A DNA stretch of 64,000 nucleotides from CAZHHH01 sp052400685 (GCA_052400685.1 JBQTGJ010000003.1), one strand, 5' to 3'; positions 17,963 through 26,212 are shown, numbered from the stretch's first letter. The notes: generated by a model from the letters alone, not told the origin. A program made the numbers and translations.

Positions 17963-18442
17963 TCAGGCCACTAAAGGACCTGCTCGCACTTGTATAGAAG
18001 CGTCAAAACCCGAATAGGTTTTAGATAAACTCTTTATAAAAACAAAAGGAGTTGTATTGAAGTCATAAAAAAGAACGGCTGAACCTGACCAGTAACAGCA
18101 ACCATTGGAAATTAAGCTATTTTCGGAGTCGTTGAGCAACGAACCGTTTGATATGACAGGCCAGCCAGCAAACGCAGATAAATCAATATCAAAAGTATGG
18201 GGAGTGCCGGCGGCATAAATTACTAAAAATTGGTCGTCGAAAACAAAAACGCCTTCCGGATTTGTTTGTTCCAACAGCCAACCGGGCAGATTTACATTTT
18301 GAAGTTGATAAATCTGATGTCGCAACCCGTCCTGTGTAACGGCTATCTGCTGTGTGGAATACTCACGACAAACCGTCATCACTACGGTGAGCGATAATCC
18401 CAATAGCGTTAAATAACTTATTTCAGCACGACTTCTCATCAA
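17963..18442 (-). CDS. Hypothetical exported protein, orphan
   Basis: 159 residues that I do not recognise. A hydrophobic stretch (YLTLLGLSLTVVMTVC, about residues 10-25) could be a signal peptide or anchor. The remainder is rich in aromatic, Ser, Asn and Gly residues, with FVFDDQFLVIYAAGTPHTFD and a Cys-Cys pair (SNGCCYW), suggesting a small beta-rich exported domain. It lies between secA (79 bases downstream) and a repeat-rich gap. Length and composition support a real gene, but it may be lineage-specific. Confidence 0.55.
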   Translation of the reverse strand: MMRSRAEISYLTLLGLSLTVVMTVCREYSTQQIAVTQDGLRHQIYQLQNVNLPGWLLEQTNPEGVFVFDDQFLVIYAAGTPHTFDIDLSAFAGWPVISNGSLLNDSENSLISNGCCYWSGSAVLFYDFNTTPFVFIKSLSKTYSGFDASIQVRAGPLVA

Positions 18443-18655
18443 TAATTCATCCGTAAATAATCAGTTTGTACAGAATGATTAAACACCTTGTATACTATCT
18501 TTTAGCACTATTTGTATTGCTTAGCAGTCACTGTTGTTTTATCATAAAATACAGGAGTGTAAAGATGTTAAAAGATTTTGGATTAGCATTAGTCTGATTG
18601 TTAAAAAATAGGATACTTGAAGAAAAGTGCTAAAAAATCAGCATTTTTACTTTTA

Positions 18656-18726
18656 TAAAAAAATGGCGTGTTCCAAAAAAGCCGAAACAATCAGCCATGA
18701 CCACGGCGGCAACTGGAACACGCCAT
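18656..18726 (-). terminator. Large hairpin with T-run: terminator or 3' end of a small structured RNA
   Basis: Perfect 13-bp arms (ATGGCGTGTTCCA at 18663-18675, its inverted copy at 18714-18726) enclose 38 bases that contain further GC-rich complementary pieces (GCCG/CGGC). On the minus strand the stem is followed by seven T. This is larger than an ordinary terminator, and its closest upstream gene on that strand ends 430 bases away. Confidence 0.6.
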
Positions 18727-18741
18727 CTTCTTTTATTTAAA

Positions 18742-18963
18742 TAGTGTTTGTCTATTAAGTCAACTTCTGCGTTACGCTTGTCATAAAAACAGTCATTTAC
18801 GAAAAGTAAACTGTCTCCGTCTTCTTCCTCCTTGTAAAGCATAATCAAAGCAATAGCTTTGATTATGCCTTTACTTCGTTCGTCAGTTCCTTGATTTTTA
18901 TGACTTCACAAGCCTTGTATTTGAACTTTATATTTCAAACACTTAGTTTATGGACAGGCTCTA
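18742..18963 (+). repeat. MITE-like repeat, long form, complete (222 bp)
   Basis: Reference copy. It starts TAGTGTTTGTCTATTAAGTC and ends as the inverted form of TAGAGCCTGTCCATAAACTA. The centre is a perfect hairpin (GCATAATCAAAGC, loop AATA, inverted arm; 18839-18868). The flanking GTCATAAAAA blocks at both sides are also mutually inverted, so most of the element can fold on itself. Confidence 0.85.
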
Positions 18964-19090
18964 AATATATTTTAAGTGCATGCGATAAAAACATTAAGCT
19001 TATCCTCAAAAGGTTAAGCTACAATATAAACTCACATTTAATAATATTAAGAAAGCCTCAAAAATGAAGTTTTCTTAATACTATGGAAAA
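18964..19090 (+). repeat. Degenerate relative of the MITE-like repeat
   Basis: Contains scattered variant-B words (TCCTCAAAAGG, AAACTCACATTT, AAGCCTCAAAAATGAAG) in the right order but without recognisable ends. It abuts the complete copy at 18742-18963. Confidence 0.35.
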
Positions 19091-19160
19091 AACAGAATTC
19101 TTTTTTTGTGTTATCCTATTCATTTTGTAAACAAGTCTGACCAACGATAGGTTCAAAAGA

Positions 19161-20213
19161 CTATTGTTTCAAATACCTAATAACATCAACTTCAGAAGGT
19201 ATTTTAGTGGCCGGATTAAGCAGCCAGTTAGCCAAAACATTGGACCAATAAGGTGCTTGTGCCACACCTTTTGAGCCCATACCATTAAAAATAACCAATT
19301 CCGGATGATTGGGATGAGCCCCCAATACAGGCTTCCGATCAAGCGCAGCTGGTCGAAGTCCGGCTTTGTGACTCAGCACCTTGTAGGAGGCATTGATGAT
19401 ACCTTCGAACTTTGCTTTCAGTTCTCCAATTGCTTCCTGAGTTGGAAGTATATTCTTAAAATGATGACAATATGTAGCTCCAACTCTAAACTTGTGGTTG
19501 CCCAGAGGTAAAATAAAAATTTTGTCTCTGATAATAAACTTTTCTTCCAAATCGGGTGCTTCAATTTCAATAAACTCGCCTTTATTGGGCACAATTCCAG
19601 CATCTTTAAACCATGGATTACTCTTCACCCCTGCTCCTTCGCAAAAAACAACACGGTTGGTTGTTATGATATTACTGATATGTACCTTATGATTCTCAAT
19701 TTTTAGTTGTCGATAATCTAAGTTATCTGATAACAACTGATTTTTCTTTAGCAATATCGATTTTATAGTCTGCAAAAAAACGACGACATCCAAATAACCA
19801 CCGCCCGAAAAATACCCCAACCCTGCCGTTTTATTCAACCCTTTAATTGATTGTTGGCGCGTAATCTTACTAATATATTCTTTCAACTTATCAGCACTGC
19901 TGGTCATCCATTCCAAATATTCATCTTCTGATAAAATTTTTAAGCTTTTCGTCGGATTAAAAAAGTTGACCCCATACATCGCCTCTATTTTGGTATATGT
20001 GCTAAACATCGACGGCCAATAATCTTCACTTTTACCTGCCAGTTTGAGCTTTCGAAACATTAAAGGATTAAACAACCCGGCAGCTATTTCTGACGATTTG
20101 TGCTGGTGAGGGCTATCAATCAACAAAAAATCGATGTTTCGCTGCCACAGTTGCCAGGCCAATAGCGACCCTGCCAACCCCTGACCAACAATAAGTATTG
20201 AGACATTTTTCAC
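19161..20213 (-). CDS. FAD-dependent oxidoreductase (DAO / glycine-D-amino-acid oxidase family)
   Basis: 350 residues. The N-terminal dinucleotide-binding motif VGQGLAGSLLAWQL and the C-terminal FAD contact GLRPAALDRKPVLG, then FNGMGSKGVAQAPYW, match the DAO fold. The family oxidises amines or amino acids; sequence alone does not fix the substrate. The C-terminal layout resembles the oxidase half of MnmC, so a role in tRNA modification is possible but unproven. Repeats flank the gene on both sides. Confidence 0.8.
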   Translation of the reverse strand: MKNVSILIVGQGLAGSLLAWQLWQRNIDFLLIDSPHQHKSSEIAAGLFNPLMFRKLKLAGKSEDYWPSMFSTYTKIEAMYGVNFFNPTKSLKILSEDEYLEWMTSSADKLKEYISKITRQQSIKGLNKTAGLGYFSGGGYLDVVVFLQTIKSILLKKNQLLSDNLDYRQLKIENHKVHISNIITTNRVVFCEGAGVKSNPWFKDAGIVPNKGEFIEIEAPDLEEKFIIRDKIFILPLGNHKFRVGATYCHHFKNILPTQEAIGELKAKFEGIINASYKVLSHKAGLRPAALDRKPVLGAHPNHPELVIFNGMGSKGVAQAPYWSNVLANWLLNPATKIPSEVDVIRYLKQ

Positions 20214-20302
20214 AATCTTAAATAATTAGTACTCATACAACGTTTAACCAAGTAGCCTTAATTCGTACCTCATAAAACTCTGGCTCCTCTTTTTTGTTTA
20301 AT

Positions 20303-20553
20303 CAGTGTTTGTCTATAAAGTCAACTACTTCGTTATGTTTGCCATAAAAACAGTCATTTACGAAAAGTAAACTGACTTCGTCTTCTTCCTCCTCCTTGTA
20401 TAGCATAATAAAAGCATTTATGAGATAAATCCACAACAAAAGCTTTGCTTCTGCCTTTACTTCGTTCGTCAGTCCCTTGATTTTTATGACTTCGCAAGCC
20501 TTGAATTTGAACTTTATATTTCAAACCCTTAGTTTATGGACAGACAGACTCTA
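20303..20553 (+). repeat. MITE-like repeat, long form with ~28-bp insertion (251 bp)
   Basis: Matches the 222-bp form from CAGTGTTTGTCTATAAAGTC to GTTTATGGACAGACAGACTC, but its centre carries extra bases (TTTATGAGATAAATCCACA) shared with the inverted copy near 41.2 kb. The two copies therefore define a sub-variant. Confidence 0.75.
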
Positions 20554-20556
20554 ATT

Positions 20557-20690
20557 AGTGTTTGTCTAATAAAGTACAACAACTTCATTATGCTTGTTCT
20601 CAAATGGTCATTAACACCTAACACTTGAAACGCTCATTTTTCAAACTTCAAACGATTCTAAAATGACGTTTCCCTTTCTGCTACTCGCGT
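20557..20690 (+). repeat. MITE-like repeat, degenerate variant B
   Basis: Begins TTAGTGTTTGTCTAATAAAG and contains TTATGCTTGTTCTCAAATGG, then loses similarity. It follows the previous copy after about three bases, another side-by-side pair. Confidence 0.5.
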
Positions 20691-20714
20691 TTCAGGGTAA
20701 GGCTTCATTTAAAT

Positions 20715-20750
20715 ATAATTAATTAGGATAAAATTATCCCAATTAATTAT
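20715..20750. promoter_or_regulatory. 36-bp near-perfect palindrome overlapping the trhO promoter
   Basis: Outer arms ATAATTAATT / AATTAATTAT and inner arms GGATAA / TTATCC are perfect; only one pair mismatches, and the centre is AA. The right end overlaps the -7 box at 20748-20755. Position and symmetry suggest an operator for a dimeric or tetrameric regulator. Confidence 0.6.
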
Positions 20751-20755
20751 ATTTG
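20748..20755 (+). promoter_or_regulatory. -7 promoter box of trhO
   Basis: TATATTTG matches TAnnTTTG exactly and lies 20 bases before the trhO ATG. The -33 region is occupied by the palindrome and has no clear TTG. Confidence 0.5.
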
Positions 20756-20774
20756 CAAAAAAAAGTTTGCAACC

Positions 20775-21770
20775 ATGTCACTTTATAATAAATTAAATAC
20801 AGAACAACTGATCGAGAAATTAAAAAGCGAAACATTTAAGCGGCGTACGCTCTCATTTTATCGCTATGTTCAGATTGATGAACCTAATATTTTCAGAGAT
20901 GAATTGTATAAAGGTCTGGATGAATTACAGTGTAATGGGCGTATTTACGTAGCAAAAGAAGGAATTAACGCACAAATGAATGTGCCGGAACCTCATATTA
21001 ACGCTTTGTTAAATTATCTTGAATCGATTCCCCAACTGCGTGGAATGCAAATAAAATGGGCCATAGAAGAAAGTATGCCCTCTTTTATTAAACTCATCGT
21101 ACGGGTTCGGCCAAAGATTGTGGCTGACGGATTGAACGATAATATGGTGGACCTCAACAATGTAGGGAATCGTCTTTCACCAATAGAATTTCATGAATTG
21201 TCTGACAAACAAGATGTTATTGTTGTAGATATGCGTAATAACTACGAAAGCGAAGTGGGCCGGTTTGTAAACGCTTATTGCCCGGACGCATCAACATTTC
21301 GTGAAGAAGTTGAATTGGTGGTTAATGAATTGGAAGATAAAAAGGACAAAAAAATATTGCTTTACTGTACCGGTGGCGTACGTTGTGAAAAGGCAAGTGC
21401 CTGGCTCAAACAACGTGGTTTTAAAGATGTAAATCAGTTGCATGGCGGGGTTATAGCTTATGTAGCTGAAATTAAACAAAAGGGACTGTCCTCACGTTTT
21501 ATCGGGAAAAATTTTGTATTTGATGAACGTTTGGGCGAAAGAGTCACTCCTCATATTCTTGGCAAATGCCACAATTGTGGCAAACCTTGCGATATTCACA
21601 TTAATTGCGCTTATGACCCGTGTCACGATCTGGTGATTCAGTGCAATGAATGTTCACAAAAATATAATGATTGTTGCAGCGTAGCCTGCCACGAAAATCT
21701 GAAGGCCCATCCGGATCAAAAGAGCCGTGAAATAAATAAACGGCAACTATTAAATTCCTGTAGCACATAA
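20775..21770 (+). CDS. trhO: tRNA uridine-34 hydroxylase, rhodanese family (TrhO/YceA)
   Basis: Makes 5-hydroxyuridine at position 34 of tRNAs. An N-terminal acylphosphatase-like domain (IYVAKEGINAQMNVPE) precedes a rhodanese domain with active-site loop CTGGVRCEKA (Cys about 198). A Cys-rich tail (CHNCGKPCDIHINCAYDPCH to CC..C) probably binds zinc. The 331-residue length is normal. It appears monocistronic; a large palindrome over its promoter suggests dedicated control. Confidence 0.93.
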   Translation: MSLYNKLNTEQLIEKLKSETFKRRTLSFYRYVQIDEPNIFRDELYKGLDELQCNGRIYVAKEGINAQMNVPEPHINALLNYLESIPQLRGMQIKWAIEESMPSFIKLIVRVRPKIVADGLNDNMVDLNNVGNRLSPIEFHELSDKQDVIVVDMRNNYESEVGRFVNAYCPDASTFREEVELVVNELEDKKDKKILLYCTGGVRCEKASAWLKQRGFKDVNQLHGGVIAYVAEIKQKGLSSRFIGKNFVFDERLGERVTPHILGKCHNCGKPCDIHINCAYDPCHDLVIQCNECSQKYNDCCSVACHENLKAHPDQKSREINKRQLLNSCST

Positions 21771-21777
21771 TACTTAC

Positions 21778-21860
21778 AAAAAAAATAACTTCCGCGATTA
21801 TGCTTGTCTAAAAATCGTTATTTACCACAGTAAACTCACATTTTATATCAAGCATCTGAT
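21778..21860 (+). repeat. Fragment of the MITE-like repeat
   Basis: AACTTCCGCGATTATGCTTG, then TTATTTACCACAGTAAACTC, resemble the left half of variant B. Neither end is recognisable. Confidence 0.35.
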
Positions 21861-21939
21861 TTTTCTTGCTGACGTTATAAATAAGCAGGAGCATAATAAT
21901 TTAATAACAGCAATAATTGCCAACCAAAAAGTAACAGAC

Positions 21940-22977
21940 GTGAGCCCCAAAAATTTCTGGAATACTTCCACTCAGGCATTGATGATGCTGGCCCCCATGG
22001 AAGATGTGACCGACACTGCCTTTCGGGAGCTGGTTCTTCACAAGGCAGTAACCGGACATCTGCAGGTTTTATTTACTGAGTTTACCTCCACCGATGGACT
22101 GTTTCATCCCGTTGGTCGAAAAAAAGTAGACTATCGATTGAAGGTGTCCCATAGCGAACGACAGCTGTTACAACAAAAAGAAGTCAAAATTGTAGCACAA
22201 ATATGGGGCAACGACCCAGAAAAATTTAGCCATGCAGCCCGAATACTCACCGAAGAATATCATTTTGACGGCATTGATATCAACATGGGGTGTCCGGTTA
22301 AAAATGTGGTAGCACATGGCAGTTGTTCGGCCTTAATAGATCAGGAAACATTGGCCGGAGAGATTATCCAGGCCACGAAAGAAGCATCTCCATTGCCGTT
22401 AAGTGTCAAAACCCGTCTGGGCGTAAAAAAATTAGATACCGAACGATGGATTTCATTTTTGCTACAACAGCCTTTGGATGCCATCATCATTCATGGTCGC
22501 ATTCAGAAGCAAATGTCGGAAGGATCAGCCAATTGGGAAGAAATTGGTAAGGCAGCAAGACTTCGCGATCATCTGGCGCCACACATAAAAATTATTGGTA
22601 ATGGTGATGTTGAATCGCTTGCTGAAGCCCGCGTTAAAGTTAACAAATATGAATTGGATGGGATTATGATTGGGCGTGGTATATTTAAAGACCCATGGTT
22701 ATTTAACCCTCACCAAAACAAAATAACTGTTGAAGAAAGAATCAACACATTAAAACTTCATCTTGATCTTTTTGAAAAAAGCTGGGGCATGAATCGCCAT
22801 TTTCCAATTTTACGACGTTTTTTCAAAATTTATCTTTCTGATTTTCGCGACGCCTCCGAATTTAGAAATCAAATGATGCAGGTTACCACCTTTGCTGAAG
22901 CCCGGGAAGTAATTAGTGAATGGGAACAGATTTGGCATCAAACCTCCAATTCTCAGGAGATATTTACCTTCCAATAG
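21940..22977 (+). CDS. tRNA-dihydrouridine synthase
   Basis: FMN enzyme reducing uridines in the tRNA D-loop. The family opening LAPMEDVTDTAFRELV, the signature DGIDINMGCPVKNVV with catalytic Cys, and the FMN-phosphate site IIGNGDVES with GIMIGRGIFKDPW are all present. The frame opens at a GTG (21940); an ATG at 21982 (MMLAPMEDVT) is an equally good start and closer to the usual N-terminus. Which Dus class it belongs to is not clear by eye. Its 3' end overlaps the convergent rhomboid gene by 25 bases. Confidence 0.9.
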   Translation: MSPKNFWNTSTQALMMLAPMEDVTDTAFRELVLHKAVTGHLQVLFTEFTSTDGLFHPVGRKKVDYRLKVSHSERQLLQQKEVKIVAQIWGNDPEKFSHAARILTEEYHFDGIDINMGCPVKNVVAHGSCSALIDQETLAGEIIQATKEASPLPLSVKTRLGVKKLDTERWISFLLQQPLDAIIIHGRIQKQMSEGSANWEEIGKAARLRDHLAPHIKIIGNGDVESLAEARVKVNKYELDGIMIGRGIFKDPWLFNPHQNKITVEERINTLKLHLDLFEKSWGMNRHFPILRRFFKIYLSDFRDASEFRNQMMQVTTFAEAREVISEWEQIWHQTSNSQEIFTFQ

Positions 22978-23621
22978 GCATCGGCATCATTATCATCCTC
23001 GTCAGACTCGTCGGGTGGCGATTCTGGCTTTTGTGGTCCCTCTTTGCGATAAACTATCGCGGCTGACAAACCAGCCATAAAGCCCCATAAATGGCCTTCC
23101 CACGAATGCGGCAAATTGGGCGCCAAAGGAAACATCCCCCAAACGAGACTGCCATATATAAAGACAACAAACAGCGCGACTGCCATAAGGGGAATGTAAC
23201 GACGTATAACCCCACTGATAAATAAAAATGCGGTGAGACCATATACAAGGCCGCTGGCCCCCACATGCCAGGCCTCACGACCGCCAAACCAAAGCCAGGC
23301 GCCCGCCAGCACCCATATCACGCCCATTACCCGCCAGGCTATGCTACGGTAGAAAAAAAACAATGCCACCGTGAGTATAAAATACGACACCACATTATTA
23401 AATAAATGTTGCCAGCTGGAATGCACAAATGGCATTAGTATAATACCCGGTAATCCCTCTAAAGATAGTGGTCGGACGCCTAAAAAAAATAAATTCCAGC
23501 CTTGCAGATCTTCAATTAAGCGCACAGAAATCATCAATAAAACTGAAACAAACGGAAACAGTAGACTGTGAATAAATCGGCGTTTTTCCGGCGTTTGATT
23601 TTTATTGATGATCTGAAACAT
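22953..23621 (-). CDS. Rhomboid family intramembrane serine protease
   Basis: 222 residues with about six hydrophobic segments. The catalytic serine lies in HVGASGLVYG, and the catalytic histidine in HSWEGHLWGFMAGL. The HSSWQHLFNNVVSY stretch in the first loop/helix is also typical. It cleaves membrane-anchored proteins within the bilayer; the substrate is unknown. The C-terminus is acidic (DESDEDDNDAD), which is unusual but lies beyond the fold. A variant-B repeat lies upstream. Confidence 0.9.
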   Translation of the reverse strand: MFQIINKNQTPEKRRFIHSLLFPFVSVLLMISVRLIEDLQGWNLFFLGVRPLSLEGLPGIILMPFVHSSWQHLFNNVVSYFILTVALFFFYRSIAWRVMGVIWVLAGAWLWFGGREAWHVGASGLVYGLTAFLFISGVIRRYIPLMAVALFVVFIYGSLVWGMFPLAPNLPHSWEGHLWGFMAGLSAAIVYRKEGPQKPESPPDESDEDDNDADAYWKVNIS

Positions 23622-23642
23622 AATCGTAAAAATTAGTGTATT

Positions 23643-23786
23643 TAGAGTCTGTCTATAAAGTCCAAATTTAGCATTACGTTCGCACTCAAAAGGATCATTT
23701 ACACCAGTAAATTCAAATTTTCCGGGCTATGCAAGCCTCAAAAATAAGCATTCTTATGTGCCACCTGAATTTACGAACCAGCACTG
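23643..23786 (+). repeat. MITE-like repeat, variant B, complete (144 bp)
   Basis: Starts TAGAGTCTGTCTATAAAGTC; the diverged right end GAATTTACGAACCAGCACTG corresponds to GACTTTATGGACAGGCACTA of the 14119 copy. It ends one base before the stop codon of the threonine aldolase gene and fills the gap to the rhomboid gene. Confidence 0.65.
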
Positions 23787-23787
23787 T

Positions 23788-24816
23788 TTATCTCGTCATC
23801 GACTTCAGATGATTCACAAAAGCGTTTACATCCTCCTCTGTCGTATCGAATGCGGTCATCCATCTTACTTCCGATCTGTTTTCATCCCACACATAGAAAA
23901 AAGAAGTCGTCTGTAGTGGTTCAATCCAATCTTTAGGAATAATGGCAAAAACCCCGTTAGCCTGCACTTCCTGAGTTATTCTTACGCCCTGAACCTTAGC
24001 GGCTTCCAAAGCCAGCAACCGGGCCATTCTATTGGCATGCAAAGCATACTTGCGCCACTTTTCATCCATAAGGTAAGCTGTAAACTGAGCCGAGACAAAA
24101 CGCATTTTGCTAAATAGCTGAGCCGACTGCTTACGAATAAACTTAACAGCCTGCGTCAGCTCTGGATTAAAAACCAATACCGCCTCTCCCATCAACATTC
24201 CATTTTTGGTTCCGCCAAACGACAATATATCGACACCGGCGTTAACCGAGACATCGGCCAATGAGCAGTTTAAAGCGGCAGCTGCATTGGCTATACGTGC
24301 CCCATCCATGTGTACCAGCAAATTATTTTTATGGGCAAAGCCGCAAATGGTCTTTATTTCATCCAAAGAGTAAAGTGTCCCCATTTCGGTACATTGCGTA
24401 ATCGAAATAACCTTTGGCTGCACATGGTGTTGATCATCAAAGCCGTGTAAAAACGGCGCAATCAATTCCGGCTTTAATTTACCATCAGGTGTCGGAATAT
24501 CCAACAGTTTACATCCTGTGAATTTTTCAGGTGCGCCACATTCATCGACATTTATATGGGCCGTTTGGGCACATATAACCGCTTCAAAAGGCCGCATCAT
24601 AGACTGAAGCGAGACCACATTCGCCCCCGTGCCGTTAAAAACAAAAAAAACTTTAGTGGCTGCTCCAAATTCATTTTTAAATAGCCCGATTGCTTTTCGG
24701 GTATAATCATCATCACCATAACCTCTGGTATGGTCCTTGTTGGCCTGCACTAACGCATCCATTATTTCAGGTAACACGCCAGCGTTATTATCACTCGCAA
24801 ATCCTCTATTTGCCAT
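23788..24816 (-). CDS. ltaE: Low-specificity L-threonine aldolase
   Basis: PLP enzyme splitting threonine or allo-threonine into glycine and acetaldehyde. 342 residues with the family start FASDNNAGVLPEI, the HMDGARIANAA aspartate that contacts the PLP ring, and the Schiff-base lysine in FGGTKNGM. Related beta-eliminating lyases share the fold, so substrate preference is inferred. A TATATTTG box lies 20 bases upstream. Confidence 0.88.
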   Translation of the reverse strand: MANRGFASDNNAGVLPEIMDALVQANKDHTRGYGDDDYTRKAIGLFKNEFGAATKVFFVFNGTGANVVSLQSMMRPFEAVICAQTAHINVDECGAPEKFTGCKLLDIPTPDGKLKPELIAPFLHGFDDQHHVQPKVISITQCTEMGTLYSLDEIKTICGFAHKNNLLVHMDGARIANAAAALNCSLADVSVNAGVDILSFGGTKNGMLMGEAVLVFNPELTQAVKFIRKQSAQLFSKMRFVSAQFTAYLMDEKWRKYALHANRMARLLALEAAKVQGVRITQEVQANGVFAIIPKDWIEPLQTTSFFYVWDENRSEVRWMTAFDTTEEDVNAFVNHLKSMTR

Positions 24817-24835
24817 AATTAAATTTTTTAATCAT

Positions 24836-24843
24836 CAAATATA
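24836..24843 (-). promoter_or_regulatory. -7 promoter box of threonine aldolase gene
   Basis: TATATTTG on the minus strand, 20 bases before the ATG. No -33 TTG is seen at 17-23 bases. Confidence 0.35.
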
Positions 24844-24943
24844 GCTAACATGCGCAAAAAAATATCCGGCAAATGTCACCATTTCCGGATATTAAAAATT
24901 CAGCTAATACTAACTGGTGGTAAAACCCTTGAAACCCCATGAC

Positions 24944-26062
24944 TTAAGCATGAAATACCAACATAGGCGTATTGGTATGAAACAACATTTTTTTACCCAG
25001 AGACGGGTTTATTAACCTGCCCAATAAATTACGGCGTTTGCTGGTAAAACTTATTATATCTATTTTTTGCCGTTGAATAAAACCTTCCAATCCTACCCAA
25101 AAATCTTCGTTATCAATCAAATCACAAGCCACGTTTAATTTCGGGAATTGCTTCTCCATAAACTTTTTTAACCCATCCAGTTTTAATCGATCCCATTTTT
25201 CGCTATCTCCCAACCCGACATGAACAAAGAAAATTTTCACATCCAGAGGTCTTACAATTTTTTCTAACTTTTCGAGCGCTACAAAATCTGATTCTTCGAA
25301 AGCAGTGGCATACATCAGGTTTTTAATATTATCAATTCCGTTGTATTCAAAATCTTCCGGAACAGCTAACACCGGAACGCGGGCCTTTTCCATCACCTCA
25401 GCCGTAACACTGCCAATTAAATCGGCTGCCTTACGATCTTTTCCACGGGTACCCATTATAATCACCGTTGGCTGATAATCATCACTAAAATGAATAATTT
25501 CATCCTCGGCCACGCCCCTAATCAACTTCTTCCTGATTTTAAGCGTTTCACCACCCAATTGTTCTTTTTTCTTCCGGAAACGATGCATAAAATCACTCAT
25601 ATTCGTAATAGCCTGTTGTTCCATGTCAACCACCATCTCTTCCATACTTGAGTCATATATATAAGCATCTGAAAATGGCAGGGTATTGACTATTGGATTA
25701 AAGTATACATTTAACACCATGATTTCGGCATCAAGTCGCATTGCCCAGTCCAGCGCAATATTAGCGGCTTTCTCAGAATAATCACTAAAATCAACAGGAA
25801 GTAAAATACGGGATTTACCCGTTTTCCCTGTTTTTTGAGCGACCATTTTTTCAATTCCGGGCTCTTCAATCGATTCCATCAATTTCATTGCCCGTTCCAA
25901 ATCAGATTCTTTGATACGAATTTTGACACTGGCATTAACTGCGCCTTCAATTACATTAGTATTTTGAAGAACACATTCAATACCCTCAGCTTCAAGTAAA
26001 CTTTGAAGAATGCTCACATGCTGAAAAGTATTGGTTGTTAGAGTTATAATTTTATCTTTCAT
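24944..26062 (-). CDS. DUF2007 - universal stress protein - universal stress protein fusion
   Basis: 372 residues. The first ~70 (FQHVSILQSLLEAEGIECVL, then VKIRIKESDLERAMKL) form a DUF2007 putative signal-transducing domain. Two UspA domains follow. The first has LLPVDFSDYS and the nucleotide-binding pattern GTRGKDRKAADLIGSVTAEV; the second is degenerate at the corresponding loop (TSKRRNLLGRLINPSLG). Usp proteins bind ATP and respond to starvation or redox stress. The gene is preceded directly by a 90-base conserved leader that also occurs twice upstream of the VOC gene at 57.2 kb. Confidence 0.88.
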   Translation of the reverse strand: MKDKIITLTTNTFQHVSILQSLLEAEGIECVLQNTNVIEGAVNASVKIRIKESDLERAMKLMESIEEPGIEKMVAQKTGKTGKSRILLPVDFSDYSEKAANIALDWAMRLDAEIMVLNVYFNPIVNTLPFSDAYIYDSSMEEMVVDMEQQAITNMSDFMHRFRKKKEQLGGETLKIRKKLIRGVAEDEIIHFSDDYQPTVIIMGTRGKDRKAADLIGSVTAEVMEKARVPVLAVPEDFEYNGIDNIKNLMYATAFEESDFVALEKLEKIVRPLDVKIFFVHVGLGDSEKWDRLKLDGLKKFMEKQFPKLNVACDLIDNEDFWVGLEGFIQRQKIDIISFTSKRRNLLGRLINPSLGKKMLFHTNTPMLVFHA

Positions 26063-26152
26063 ATGATTATAATTTGTTTTTCAGTTGCCATATGGAACTC
26101 GCCGGGATAATCATACTTCTGTGTGTGAAATAATTCCCATGGCTCGTTTCAT
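26063..26152 (-). promoter_or_regulatory. Conserved 90-base leader upstream of the usp gene
   Basis: From its own ATG at 26152 to the base before the usp ATG. It is near-identical in plan to the two 89-base copies at 57000-57177. Shared words include ATGAAACGAGCCATG, TCACACA, AGAAGTATGATTAT, GGCGAGTTCCATATG and ACAAATTATAA. GCCATGGGAA can pair with TTCCATATGGC, or alternatively GCC..GGG with CCCGGC, so mutually exclusive hairpins are possible. It contains a 13-codon reading frame. Confidence 0.7.
26111..26152 (-). CDS. Possible leader peptide upstream of usp
   Basis: Thirteen codons, MKRAMGIISHTEV, then TGA. The corresponding frame in the copy at 57089 reads MKRAMRGNSHTEV. Length, start and stop are conserved, and the Ser codon differs synonymously (TCA versus TCT). 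The neighbouring copy at 57000 breaks the frame, so coding is not certain. Confidence 0.35.
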   Translation of the reverse strand: MKRAMGIISHTEV

Positions 26153-26204
26153 CGCTATAAAAAATTTTAATTATCGTAGTCGTATTAAAAATAGATATTT
26201 ATAT

Positions 26205-26212
26205 CAAATATA
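26205..26212 (-). promoter_or_regulatory. -7 promoter box upstream of the usp leader
   Basis: TATATTTG on the minus strand, about 53 bases before the leader ATG. This would give a 5' UTR of about 135 bases containing the whole leader. Confidence 0.4.

Noticed and set aside
18630..18848. A 72-codon frame (minus strand) across the hairpin and repeat
   Set aside because: It lies inside the repeat element and hairpin; its likeness to a frame at 47171-47368 comes from repeat similarity.
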